A stretch of 41,051 nucleotides of DNA, taken from contig JAFAYQ010000046.1 in NCBI GenBank assembly GCA_019240215.1, forward strand, positions 1 through 41,051. Reading direction: 5' to 3'. The stretch is from Actinomycetota bacterium (GTDB taxonomy: Bacteria > Actinomycetota > Actinomycetes > Streptosporangiales > Streptosporangiaceae). The first letter of the stretch is position 1. Each line of letters starts with the position of its first letter. A program made the position numbers and the translations under genes. The notes beneath the pieces were generated by a model that saw only the letters and a list, made by a program, of their open reading frames with translations, was not told the DNA's origin and searched no databases. Below are positions 26,844 through 36,478 of this stretch, in pieces.

Positions 26844-27571
26844 GCTGGCACCCCGGCGGCGGTGTCGCTCATCAGCTGCCCGTCCACCAGCTCGACGGTC
26901 CGGGCCGCGAACCGCTGGGCCAGCGACCGGTCGTGGGTGACCAGCACCAGCGTCTGCCCGTCGGCGTTGAGCTCCCGCAGCAGGCCGGCGATCTGCTGGC
27001 CGGTGGCGGTGTCCAGCGCCCCGGTCGGCTCGTCCGCCAGCAGCAGCTCGGGACTGTTGACCAGCGCCCGGGCGATGGCCACGCGCTGACGCTGGCCGCC
27101 CGACATCCGGGCCGGGTAGGCGTTCCGGTACTGGGTGATGCCCATCCGTTCCAGCAGCTCATCGGCCCGGGCGCGGGCCTGCCGCCGGGACGCCCCGGCC
27201 AGCTGGGCGGGCAGCAGCACGTTGTCCTCGACGGTGAGGTCATCCAGCAGGTTGAAGAACTGGAAGATGATGCCGACGTGCCGGGCCCGGAACCGGGCCA
27301 GCGCGGTCTCGCTGAGCTTGTCGATCCGCCGCCCGGCGATGGCGACCTGGCCGGCGGTCGGCCGGTCGAGCCCGGCCACCAGGTTGAGCAGCGTCGACTT
27401 GCCGCTGCCGGACGGCCCCATGACCGCCAGCACGTCCCCGGCCGTGACCCGCAGGTGCACGTTGTCGAGGGCGGGCGGGCCGCCTGCCTGGTAGTTCTTG
27501 GTCACCCCGTCGAGGCGGATCACCTCGCCGGACATGGTCATCTCGGCACCGAACCTGCCGCGCTCTCGCAT
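26840..27571 (-). CDS. ABC transporter ATP-binding protein (MacB/LolD-like)
   Basis: A 243-residue ATPase with Walker A GPSGSGKSTLLN, Q-loop IFQFFNLLDDLTVEDNV, ABC signature MSGGQRQRVAIARAL, Walker B LLLADEPTGALD and switch VTHDRSLAQR. The ending of the signature region and the size match the ATPases that pair with FtsX-type permeases. The ATG at 27571 is preceded by AAAGAGG seven bases upstream, which supports it over the ATGs at 27541 and 27535. It is the first gene of the leftward operon and overlaps the permease start by four bases. The upstream region has two phased direct repeats at 27599-27618, a likely site for the response regulator encoded in the same locus. Confidence 0.95.
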   Translation of the reverse strand: MRERGRFGAEMTMSGEVIRLDGVTKNYQAGGPPALDNVHLRVTAGDVLAVMGPSGSGKSTLLNLVAGLDRPTAGQVAIAGRRIDKLSETALARFRARHVGIIFQFFNLLDDLTVEDNVLLPAQLAGASRRQARARADELLERMGITQYRNAYPARMSGGQRQRVAIARALVNSPELLLADEPTGALDTATGQQIAGLLRELNADGQTLVLVTHDRSLAQRFAARTVELVDGQLMSDTAAGVPA

Positions 27572-27598
27572 CAGGACCTCTTTAATCAGAATGAAAAG

Positions 27599-27618
27599 GG
27601 AACCGATTGGAACCGGTC
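27599..27618. promoter_or_regulatory. Two direct repeats GGAACCG, 10 bp apart
   Basis: GGAACCG occurs at 27599-27605 and again at 27609-27615, one helical turn apart, 28 bases upstream of the ABC ATPase start and about 135 bases upstream of the divergent sensor kinase. Phased direct repeats are a common layout for response regulator binding. Repeats are seen; the binding is inferred. Confidence 0.45.
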
Positions 27619-27678
27619 ATGGGTAAGACTGGCTCCCCGCGGGGCGAGCGCACATTGCGCCAGAAACCCGTTTCCGTG

Positions 27679-27694
27679 GTGCAGCCAGCTGCAC
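27679..27694. promoter_or_regulatory. 7-bp inverted repeat upstream of sensor kinase
   Basis: GTGCAGC and its complement GCTGCAC are separated by two bases, 58 bases upstream of the kinase ATG. It may be a second operator in the divergent spacer. No known consensus is matched. Confidence 0.35.
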
Positions 27695-27751
27695 CCCTAT
27701 CGTGTAGTGCGCTACCTGGAGCCGGGCGTGACCCGGTCGTACGGTTAGGCC

Positions 27752-29053
27752 ATGACCACCCTCGCCGCCCGTGCTGACGGGCTCACGCCGCGGTACCGCC
27801 GCGTGCCGTGGTCCCCGGCCGCCTGGCGTCAGACCCTGTATCTGGTCGGCGGGATCCCGGTGCAGCTCGCCGCCCTGGCCGTCCTCCTGGTGCCCGCCCT
27901 GGCGGCCCGGAAGATCATCTGGGTGATACCGATCCTGTTCCTGGCCGCCGCCGTGTTCCTGGCGCTGCCGCTGCTCACCCAGATCGAGCGGTACCGGCTG
28001 CGGGCCACCGCCGGGGTCGACATACCGCCGCGGCCCGGTATAGCGGACCGGTGGAGCGGCCCCGGGCTCGTCGCCATGATCCGGTCCCGGGCCACCTGGC
28101 AGCAGGCCGGCTACCACCTGGTCGCGGCGCCGTTCCTGGCCGCCGCGGCGGTGCTGACGTTCCTGCTGTGGCTGGCCGGCGTCGGCTACACCCTCGTCTA
28201 CGCCTGGGCCTGGACCCGGGTGGACACCAATCCCCTGCGCCACGGCATGTCGGCCGGGGTCGCGCACGTCCCGGTGCTGGAGTGGATCCCGCTCGACCTG
28301 GCCCTGACCGCGGGCGGCATCGTCGCGCTGGCGGCCGCGCCCCGGCTCAGCACCGCCGTCGGGGCGCTCGACGCGCGGCTGGCCCGGGCCCTGCTCGGGC
28401 CCAGCCGTGAAGAGGAGCTGCAGCTGCGGGTCGAGCAGCTGACCCAGACCCGGGCGGGCGCGGTCGACGCGGCCGACGCCGAGCGGCGGCGGCTCGAACG
28501 CGACCTGCACGACGGCACCCAGCAGCGGCTGGTGTCGCTGGCCATCAACCTCGGCATGGCCCGGGCCGAGGGCACCGCCGGGGCCCAGGCGGAGCTGGTC
28601 ATCGCCGAGGCCCACGAGGAAGCCAAGGCCGCCCTGGCTGAGCTGCGGAACCTGATCCGCGGGCTGCACCCGCCGGTGCTGGAGGACCGCGGCCTCGACG
28701 CCGCCCTGTCCGGGGTGGCGGCCCGGATGCCGATCCCGGTCAAGGTGACGGTCGACGTGCCCCGGCGGCCGCCTGCCACGATCGAGGCGGTGGCCTACTT
28801 CGTGGTCTCCGAGGGGCTCACCAACATCTCCAAGCACGCCCAGGCCACCCAGGCCGAAGTGTTCGTCCACCGCGCGGAGGACCGGTTGCACATCATCGTC
28901 AGCGACGACGGCGTCGGCGGGGCCGACCCGGCCCGCGGCACCGGCCTGGCCGGCCTGGCCAAACGGGCCGCCTCGGTCGACGGCAGCTTCGAGATCACCA
29001 GCCCGGCCGGCGGCCCGACCCTGCTCAGCGTGGACCTGCCATGCGCGCGGTGA
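27752..29053 (+). CDS. Sensor histidine kinase, HisKA_3 (NarX/DesK type)
   Basis: A 433-residue membrane kinase. About four to five hydrophobic segments lie in residues 28-210 (YLVGGIPVQLAALAVLLVPAL, IIWVIPILFLAAAVFLALPLL, LVAAPFLAAAAVLTFLLWLAG, LDLALTAGGIVALAAA), with little extracellular sequence, so the signal is probably sensed in or at the membrane. A coiled coil leads to the phospho-acceptor His253 in ERDLHDGTQQRLVSLA. The HATPase domain shows the N box (SEGLTNISKHAQA) and G1 box (DDGVGGAD). It is divergent from the ABC operon; its cognate regulator is most likely the LuxR-type protein at 23675. The last 13 bases overlap the DUF4097-like gene. Confidence 0.94.
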   Translation: MTTLAARADGLTPRYRRVPWSPAAWRQTLYLVGGIPVQLAALAVLLVPALAARKIIWVIPILFLAAAVFLALPLLTQIERYRLRATAGVDIPPRPGIADRWSGPGLVAMIRSRATWQQAGYHLVAAPFLAAAAVLTFLLWLAGVGYTLVYAWAWTRVDTNPLRHGMSAGVAHVPVLEWIPLDLALTAGGIVALAAAPRLSTAVGALDARLARALLGPSREEELQLRVEQLTQTRAGAVDAADAERRRLERDLHDGTQQRLVSLAINLGMARAEGTAGAQAELVIAEAHEEAKAALAELRNLIRGLHPPVLEDRGLDAALSGVAARMPIPVKVTVDVPRRPPATIEAVAYFVVSEGLTNISKHAQATQAEVFVHRAEDRLHIIVSDDGVGGADPARGTGLAGLAKRAASVDGSFEITSPAGGPTLLSVDLPCAR

Positions 29054-30015
29054 CCGGGCCCGGGCGCTGGATCTGGGGCCTGTCCGGCCTGTCCACCGCG
29101 GCTGTGCTGGCGGTGCCGGGCGTCCGCCTGATCACCCACGCGGGGTTCGACCACCAGCATCCGGCCCCGTCGGCCAACCTGATCCGCAAAGTGTCGCTGA
29201 CCCAGCCGATCACCAGCATGAACGTGCAGAGCGCGGACGGCCCGGTGGTGGTGACGGCCGGCTCGGTCCGGAGCGTGCAGCTCACCGAGTACATCAGCTA
29301 CGACAAAACGGCCGGCCCGCCGCCCGCAGTCCAGGACTCGGTCTCCGGCGGCCGCCTCACCCTGGCCGACCCGGCCTGCGCGGTCAGCAGCTGCGGTGTG
29401 ACGTTCGCGGTGACCGTCCCGGCCACCACCCCCGTGTCCGCCACCGTGACCAGCAACGGCGCCCCGGTGTCGCTGACCGGGCTGGCCGGCGCGAACGTCG
29501 ATTCGGGCGGCGCCCCGGTGACCCTCGAGCACATCAGCGGGCCGGAGACGGTCGGCACCGACGGCGGCTCCCTGCGGTTGAACGGGCTGACCGGGGCGCT
29601 GCACGCCGACACCGGCGGCGGCCCGCTGTTCGCCCGGGACATCGACGGGCCGGCCACGATCACCACCGACGGCGGGTCCCTGTCGCTCGACGGCCTGACC
29701 GGGACGCTGCAGGCCGACTCCGGCGGCGGCCCGGCCACCGCGCTGGACGTCACCGCCCCGACCGCCACCGTCATCACCGGCGGCGGCAGCGGCCAGCTCA
29801 CGTTCGCGACCGCGCCGGCCACGGTGACGTTCAGCACCGACGGCGGCCCGGCCACCCTGCAGGTGCCCGGCGGCCCCTACGCGCTGAACGCCGACAGCGA
29901 CGGCGGCCCCGAATCGGTCAGCATCGCCTCGTCCGCGTCGGCGCCGCGCAGCCTCAACGTGGCCAGCGGCGGCGGGCAGCTGTCGATCGGCGCGGCTCAG
30001 CCCCCGGCGGGCTGA
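29041..30015 (+). CDS. DUF4097-like beta-repeat surface protein
   Basis: A 324-residue protein with one N-terminal hydrophobic segment (about 11-32, WIWGLSGLSTAAVLAVPGVRL) as signal or anchor. The rest is a run of short beta-strand repeats with GGGP and DGGS turns (DSGGAPVTL, TDGGSLRLNGLTG, ADTGGGPLF, TDGGSLSLDGLTG, ADSGGGPAT), repeating about every 20 residues, as in DUF4097/DUF2807-type right-handed beta-helix proteins. These often travel with two-component systems and may form part of envelope-stress sensing. The ATG at 29041 lies inside the end of the kinase gene, so translation is likely coupled. Its stop overlaps the TetR gene by 19 bases, tail to tail. Confidence 0.82.
   Translation: MRAVTGPGRWIWGLSGLSTAAVLAVPGVRLITHAGFDHQHPAPSANLIRKVSLTQPITSMNVQSADGPVVVTAGSVRSVQLTEYISYDKTAGPPPAVQDSVSGGRLTLADPACAVSSCGVTFAVTVPATTPVSATVTSNGAPVSLTGLAGANVDSGGAPVTLEHISGPETVGTDGGSLRLNGLTGALHADTGGGPLFARDIDGPATITTDGGSLSLDGLTGTLQADSGGGPATALDVTAPTATVITGGGSGQLTFATAPATVTFSTDGGPATLQVPGGPYALNADSDGGPESVSIASSASAPRSLNVASGGGQLSIGAAQPPAG
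29997..30015. terminator. Inverted repeat containing both convergent stop codons
   Basis: TCAGCCC, five bases, then GGGCTGA form a 7-bp stem. The right arm ends in the TGA of the DUF4097-like gene, the left arm is the complement of the TGA of the TetR gene. It may form a small bidirectional terminator, though the stem is short. Confidence 0.35.
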
Positions 30016-30632
30016 GCCTGGGGCCGGGCCGCCAGCCCGGCCACCAGCAGGTGGACCATGGCCCGGGCGTCGTAGTGGGGGTTGCTGGTGTCACCCGCGC
30101 ACAGGTTGCCGACCGCGTACAGGAAGCCGAACGGGTCGACGTCCCCGCGGATCTGGCCGGCCGCGGCCGCCGCCTCGACCAGGGCGGCGACCACCGGGCG
30201 GAGCCGGTCCAGGAAGTAGGCGTGCAGCGGCCCGGACCGGGTGTCGCCGGACTGCAGCGTCCCCGCCAGCCCGTGCTTGGTGACCAGGAAGTCGACGAAC
30301 ATGTCGACCCATTGCCGCAGCGCCGCATACGGAGTGGCGCTGCTGGCCAGCAGCGCGGGCCCGGCGTCGGCGCAGGCCTCGACCTGATGCCGGTAGACGG
30401 CGATGATCAGGTCGGCCCGGGTCGGGAAGTGCCGGTAGATCGTGCCCATCCCGACGCCGGCCGCCTTGGCGATGTCGCGGACCGGGGCGTCCACTCCGTC
30501 GGTGACGAACACCGCGGCCGCCGCCGCCAGCAGCGTCTGCTCGTTGCGGCGGGCGTCGGCCCGCTTGCGCGGTACGGCCGACTCGATATCCGCACCGCTC
30601 GCGGGCACTTCCCCGTGCTGGCTGGCAGGCAC
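29997..30632 (-). CDS. TetR-family transcriptional regulator
   Basis: A 211-residue repressor. The N-terminal helix-turn-helix is TLLAAAAAVFVTDGVDAPVR, then DIAKAAGVGMGTIYRHFPTRADL, and the C-terminal ligand domain has the form common in actinobacteria (YRHQVEACADAGPALL, FLVTKHGLAGTLQSG). A start at 30731 is possible in the frame, but it would run through the operator region; the GTG at 30632 follows ACGGAGGGG closely and is preferred. It is divergent from the luciferase-like monooxygenase gene, with a large inverted repeat between them, so it probably represses both itself and that enzyme. The ligand is unknown. Confidence 0.92.
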   Translation of the reverse strand: MPASQHGEVPASGADIESAVPRKRADARRNEQTLLAAAAAVFVTDGVDAPVRDIAKAAGVGMGTIYRHFPTRADLIIAVYRHQVEACADAGPALLASSATPYAALRQWVDMFVDFLVTKHGLAGTLQSGDTRSGPLHAYFLDRLRPVVAALVEAAAAAGQIRGDVDPFGFLYAVGNLCAGDTSNPHYDARAMVHLLVAGLAARPQAQPAGG

Positions 30633-30648
30633 CGCCCCTCCGTTCAGC

Positions 30649-30677
30649 TTGCTAAGCGGAACAATGCTCCGTATAGT
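30649..30677 (+). promoter_or_regulatory. Promoter of the luciferase-like monooxygenase gene
   Basis: TTGCTA (30649-30654) and TATAGT (30672-30677) are spaced exactly 17 bases, a good vegetative promoter. AAAGGA near 30713 and the ATG at 30731 follow at suitable distances. The spacer and -10 box lie inside the TetR operator. Confidence 0.6.
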
Positions 30678-30698
30678 TAGCGGAGCAACGTTCCGCTT
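30654..30698. promoter_or_regulatory. Large TetR operator (45-bp inverted repeat)
   Basis: Two 18-base arms, AAGCGGAACAATGCTCCG and the complement of AAGCGGAACGTTGCTCCG, match at 15 of 18 positions around a 9-base centre. Each arm is itself a near-palindrome of the form CGGAAC-NNN-GCTCCG, so two dimers could bind side by side. It lies between the divergent TetR and monooxygenase genes and covers the promoter of the latter. Confidence 0.7.
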
Positions 30699-30730
30699 CA
30701 TATTCTGCCAGGAAAGGACCGGCGGCGCCA

Positions 30731-31606
30731 ATGCCCCCCACCGGCCAGCCCAGCTTCGGCATCGCGACTCCTCCCCAGCAGGTCAGTTACGGCGACCTGG
30801 CCCGGGTGTGGCGCGAGGCCGACGAGTTCCCGCAGATCGGGCACGCCTGGGCGTTCGACCACCTGCTGCCGATCGGCGGCGACCAGGACGGGCCGATCCT
30901 CGAAGGCTGGACGCTGCTGTCGGCGCTGGCCGCCCAGACCAGCCGGCTGCGGCTGGGCCTGCTGGTGACCAGCAACCGCATCCGGCCGCCGGCCCTGCTG
31001 GCCAAGATCGCCGCGACCGTCGACGCGGTGTCGGAAGGGCGGCTCGACTTCGGCATCGGGGCGGGCTCGCGGACCGACATCCCCTGGGCCCGGCGCGAAT
31101 ACGACGCCTACGGGCTGCCCTACGGCAGCGCCGCCGACGCGGTCGGCGGCCTGGCCGAGGCGTGCACGGTGATCAAGCGGCTGTGGGCCGAGGACCAGCC
31201 GTTCGACTTCGACGGCCGGTACGTGCAGCTGAAGGGGGCGTTCTGCAACCCCAAGCCGGTGCAGCGGCCCCGGCCCCCGTTCGTCATGGGCGGCCAGGCC
31301 AGCCGGACCCTGCGGGTGGTGGCCGAGCACGCCGACGTGTGGAACTTCCCCGGCGACGACGTCGACGCCGCCCTGGCCCGGGGCGCGGTGCTGGACCGGT
31401 TCTGCGCCGAGATCGGCCGCGACCCGGCCGCCATCACCCGGTCGCTGATGGTCCGGGTCAGTTACGACGACCCGGCCGCGGCCCTGGCCGCGATCGCCAG
31501 GGCGGCCCGGGCCGGCTTCCGCCACCTGGTGCTCAGCCTGCCCGCCCCCTGGCCGGACCACGTCGCCCGCTGGGTGGCCGAAGAGGTTATCGACAAGTCG
31601 GTTTGA
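30731..31606 (+). CDS. LLM-class flavin/F420-dependent oxidoreductase
   Basis: A 291-residue luciferase-like monooxygenase family protein. Typical segments are HAWAFDHLLPIGGD, the strand LRLGLLVTSNRIRPPALLAKI, VDAVSEGRLDFGIGAGSR, YVQLKGAFCNPKPVQRPRPP, VMGGQASRTLRVVAEHADVWN and the late SLPAPWP. In actinomycetes such enzymes mostly use coenzyme F420, but FMN use cannot be excluded. The ATG at 30731 is the only sensible start. Control by the divergent TetR regulator is likely from the operator. It ends three bases before the end of the convergent UvrA-like gene. Confidence 0.88.
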   Translation: MPPTGQPSFGIATPPQQVSYGDLARVWREADEFPQIGHAWAFDHLLPIGGDQDGPILEGWTLLSALAAQTSRLRLGLLVTSNRIRPPALLAKIAATVDAVSEGRLDFGIGAGSRTDIPWARREYDAYGLPYGSAADAVGGLAEACTVIKRLWAEDQPFDFDGRYVQLKGAFCNPKPVQRPRPPFVMGGQASRTLRVVAEHADVWNFPGDDVDAALARGAVLDRFCAEIGRDPAAITRSLMVRVSYDDPAAALAAIARAARAGFRHLVLSLPAPWPDHVARWVAEEVIDKSV

Positions 31607-31609
31607 GGC

Positions 31610-33957
<2,348 letters not shown>

Positions 33958-33958
<1 letters not shown>

Positions 33959-34563
33959 CAGGTCTCCATCTGGTTGTTCTCGGCCGGGTGGTTCCCGGCC
34001 AGGGCGGCCCGGGCGGAGCGGGCCCACTCCAGGCTGGCACGGTGGACGGCGATGCCGTGCCGGACCGCCAGCTCGCCGTGCTGATTCGGCAGCGTCCCGC
34101 CCGCCACCAGCTTCTCCATGCCGCCGACGAACCCGCCGAGCGCCTGGGCGAGGTCGTCCAGGAACCGCAGCACCTCGGCCCGCGGCAGCCGGCCCTCCAT
34201 CTGCGCGAACCGCATCAGGTGGAGCCCGAGGTCGGACCCGACCGTACCCGGGTTGACCGGCTGCCGGAGCCAGTCCTGGTTCATGGCCTGGCCCGCCGCC
34301 GTCGCCCGGTACAGCCGCCGCTCCCGGCGGCCGCTCGAGACCTGCTGCTCGGCCACCAGCAGCCCGCGCGCCTCGAGCCGCCGCAGGGCCGGGTGCAGTG
34401 CCCCCGGGCTCGGCTGGTACACGCTGGCCGGTGAGCTGCTGAACATTTTCTTCAGCCCGTAGGCCGACCGCGGCTCCTGGACGATCACGCTCAGCAGCAC
34501 ATGCTCGAAGTCGGTCAGCGGGCGGCTCGCGGGGGCCGGCGGCGGGTCGGCCGGTGACGTCAT
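33958..34563 (-). CDS. PadR-family transcriptional regulator
   Basis: A 201-residue regulator. The N-terminal winged helix ([60 protein letters not shown]) is the PadR type, and a longer C-terminal helical dimerisation part follows ([20 protein letters not shown]). It starts at ATG 34563 after GGAAGG with good spacing. Its stop overlaps the start of the UvrA-like gene by one base, so the two are an operon. PadR regulators of this kind often sense planar drugs directly, which suits a DrrC-like partner. A short dyad lies just upstream. Confidence 0.92.
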
Positions 34564-34578
34564 CCTGGCCTTCCAATG

Positions 34579-34591
34579 GGTCGTTTCGACC
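34579..34591. promoter_or_regulatory. Short dyad before PadR gene
   Basis: GGTCG-TTT-CGACC is a perfect 5-bp dyad 16 bases upstream of the PadR start, followed by TATAGT (34592-34597), which could be a -10 box for the rightward membrane protein gene. It is a candidate PadR operator in the divergent spacer of about 65 bases. Confidence 0.4.
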
Positions 34592-34629
34592 TATAGTCTA
34601 GGCCAGGGGGCAACGAAGGAGGCACGCCA

Positions 34630-35178
34630 GTGGACGTGAGCGTCTGGATCCTCAACCTGGTCATCTTGGCCATTGTCCTAGCCGCTGACCTGGGCCGCCG
34701 CAAGATCACCCCGATGCGGCTGCTGCGCCCGGTGGTGGCCGCCGCCGTGATCATCCCGTTCTTCTTCAAGGGCGCCGCCTCGTCCGGCGACGGGCTGCTG
34801 CTCGAGGTGGCGGGCCTGGCGACCGGCATCCTGCTCGGCGCGCTGGCCGGTTCGCTGCTGCGCATCAGCTACGACGGCCAGGCCCGGACGCCGGTGTCCT
34901 GGGCGGGCTGGCCGTACGCGGCCGTGTGGGCGGCGGTCACGGCCGGCCGGATCTTCTTCACCTACGGCGCCAGCCACCTGTTCAGCCGGCCGCTCGGCGG
35001 CTGGCTGGTGGCCAGCCACGTCACCGTGGGCGCGCTGACCGACAGCCTGATCTTCGTGTCGATCGCCATGCTGCTCGGCCGGACCGCCATCCTCGCCGTC
35101 CGGGCCCGCCGGGCCACCGCCGCGGCCGGCGCCGCCCGCCCGGACGGCCTGGTCACCCGCGAGGCCGAAGCGGGCTGA
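34630..35178 (+). CDS. Integral membrane protein of unknown function
   Basis: A 182-residue protein with about five hydrophobic segments: [79 protein letters not shown] and [22 protein letters not shown]. The overall form resembles CcdC/DUF1453-like membrane proteins, as does the protein at 17382, but the resemblance is weak. GTG start with AAGGAGG seven to eight bases upstream. It is divergent from the PadR-UvrA operon and could share its control and take part in the same drug response; that is inference. Confidence 0.8.
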   Translation: MDVSVWILNLVILAIVLAADLGRRKITPMRLLRPVVAAAVIIPFFFKGAASSGDGLLLEVAGLATGILLGALAGSLLRISYDGQARTPVSWAGWPYAAVWAAVTAGRIFFTYGASHLFSRPLGGWLVASHVTVGALTDSLIFVSIAMLLGRTAILAVRARRATAAAGAARPDGLVTREAEAG

Positions 35179-35221
35179 GCCGGCCGGCGCCGGCGCTGGG
35201 GCCCGGCGTCGGCCCGGCTCG

Positions 35222-35581
35222 CTACTGCGGGTCCTGGAGCAGCCCGAGCACGTTGCCGTCGGGGTCGGTGAACGAGGCCACCAGCCGCCCGTTGGCCACG
35301 TCGTGCGGCGCCTCCTTGACCACCCCGCCGGCCGCCGTCACCTCGGCGAGCTTGGCGTTGATGTCGCTGACGTGCCAGTACGCCACCGGCGAGGTCATCC
35401 CCTGGGCGGCGCCGTTCGGCACCAGCCCGATGTGCTGCCCGGCCAGGTCATACCCCACGTAGTAGGGCGCGTCGGCCGACGGCTCCACCCCGAGCAGCGC
35501 GGTGTACACCGCTTTGGCCTTGTTCACGTCAGAGACGGGGTGCAGCACAGTCTTGATGCCCTCGTTGTCCGAGCCAGCCAT
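35222..35581 (-). CDS. VOC-family (glyoxalase/bleomycin-resistance fold) protein
   Basis: A 119-residue single-domain protein. The N-terminal half reads KTVLHPVSDVNKAKAVYTAL and LGVEPSADAPYYVGYDLAGQHIGLVP, the C-terminal half VAYWHVSDINAKLAEVTAAGG and ASFTDPDGNVLGLLQ, the two beta-alpha-beta-beta-beta units of the VOC fold. The metal-ligand positions can be filled by His17 and Glu or Asp residues only in part, so the activity is unclear. The ATG at 35581 has GGAGGAG at ideal distance; the GTG six bases earlier is too close to it. It is a single gene. Confidence 0.87.
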   Translation of the reverse strand: MAGSDNEGIKTVLHPVSDVNKAKAVYTALLGVEPSADAPYYVGYDLAGQHIGLVPNGAAQGMTSPVAYWHVSDINAKLAEVTAAGGVVKEAPHDVANGRLVASFTDPDGNVLGLLQDPQ

Positions 35582-35718
35582 GACCACTCCTCCATACTCA
35601 GTTCCGCTTGATTCCTACGCTGGCCAGGCTAGTGACGGCCCCATGAGCTGCGCTTCTCCATTCCTGCCCAGTCGCTGGCGAGGGTCTTGAAGCTCTTGGC
35701 TCAGCGAGAATTGCCGAT

Positions 35719-35735
35719 GCTTCTTGCTGTTATCA
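35719..35735. repeat. 17-bp intergenic repeat, copy 1
   Basis: GCTTCTTGCTGTTATCA, identical to the copies at 36100 and 39283 and in the same orientation. On the leftward strand it lies about 138 bases upstream of the VOC gene. It continues with GAATGAATAAAGGGG. Confidence 0.85.
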
Positions 35736-36099
35736 GAATGAATAAAGGGGCGTGTTGGAAAAGGGAACCGCAGTGCGGCGGTTACGGGCAACATCGCCCT
35801 GAAGTCAGTGGCTGCAAGCAGGCCGGAGTGGCCCTGCGCGGGCGGCTCGGGCCGGCCTTTTCAGCGTGGAAATTCCCGGCATGAGCTGCCCTCTGGGCAC
35901 CCTCCCCCAGGCCGGTGAATGGCGCCACCGTACCGGTGATAGCCGGACCGATGACGCCATCGTCCCGGTCGACAGTCATCGCTGCTGCGACTCCAGTGCC
36001 TGCTGTGATGCCTGGGACCGGGGCGTATGACTGCGTGTCTTCGCAGCGATTTAGTCCGCCCGTGAAGGGGTTCAGCACCTGGAGGGGTTCGGTACCTCT

Positions 36100-36116
36100 G
36101 CTTCTTGCTGTTATCA
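36100..36116. repeat. 17-bp intergenic repeat, copy 2
   Basis: GCTTCTTGCTGTTATCA again, 381 bases to the right of copy 1 and 65 bases before the visible TetR remnant. The sequence on either side differs from the other copies. Confidence 0.85.
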
Positions 36117-36180
36117 CCGGAGTGAGCGGCGTCGGAGCCGGGCGGCTGGCGGGGCGGGCCTCAGCTGTCGGCTAGCAGCG

Positions 36181-36450
36181 CTGCACGACGCCGGCCGGTC
36201 CGAACCGGAGCTGCGGGCCGCCTACGACGACGGCCGGGCCCGGGCCGGCCGGCTGCAGCAGGAGGTGTTCGGGACCTGGCCGGCCGGTTGGTTCCGGGCG
36301 GGCACCGACCCGGCCCGGGCGGCCGACACCTACGCGGCCCTGTGCACGATCGGCGTCTATCAGGTGCTGACCAGCGAACGAGGCTGGACCCCGGATCAGG
36401 TCGAGGCCTGGTGGCTCGACTCGCTCACCCGGCTGCTGCTCAGTGACTGA
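36181..36450 (+). pseudogene. C-terminal remnant of a TetR-family regulator
   Basis: The frame reads LHDAGRSEPELRAAYDDGR, then VFGTWPAGWFRAGTDPARAA, TYAALCTIGVYQVLTSERGW and DQVEAWWLDSLTRLLL to the stop at 36450. This is the ligand-domain end of a TetR regulator; the ending with a Trp-rich VEAWWxDxLxRLLL is characteristic. The DNA-binding half, about 100 residues, is absent, and the frame upstream turns into unrelated sequence. There is no start codon with a good ribosome site for a functional product. Confidence 0.75.
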
Positions 36451-36478
36451 CGGCCCGGCGACTGCCGCGAAGCTTCGT

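Larger units (their letters stand above)
35582..36180. other. 0.6-kb disturbed intergenic region
   Basis: No convincing gene is present. GC content is visibly lower than around it, and there are two copies of a 17-bp repeat (35719 and 36100). Open frames at 35687-35884 and 35915-36175 have no ribosome site or recognisable product. It ends at the TetR remnant, so it looks like an area of insertion and deletion. Confidence 0.5.

Noticed and set aside
35915..36175. An 86-codon rightward frame in the disturbed intergenic region
   Set aside because: No ribosome site, no known family, and it contains repeat copy 2.
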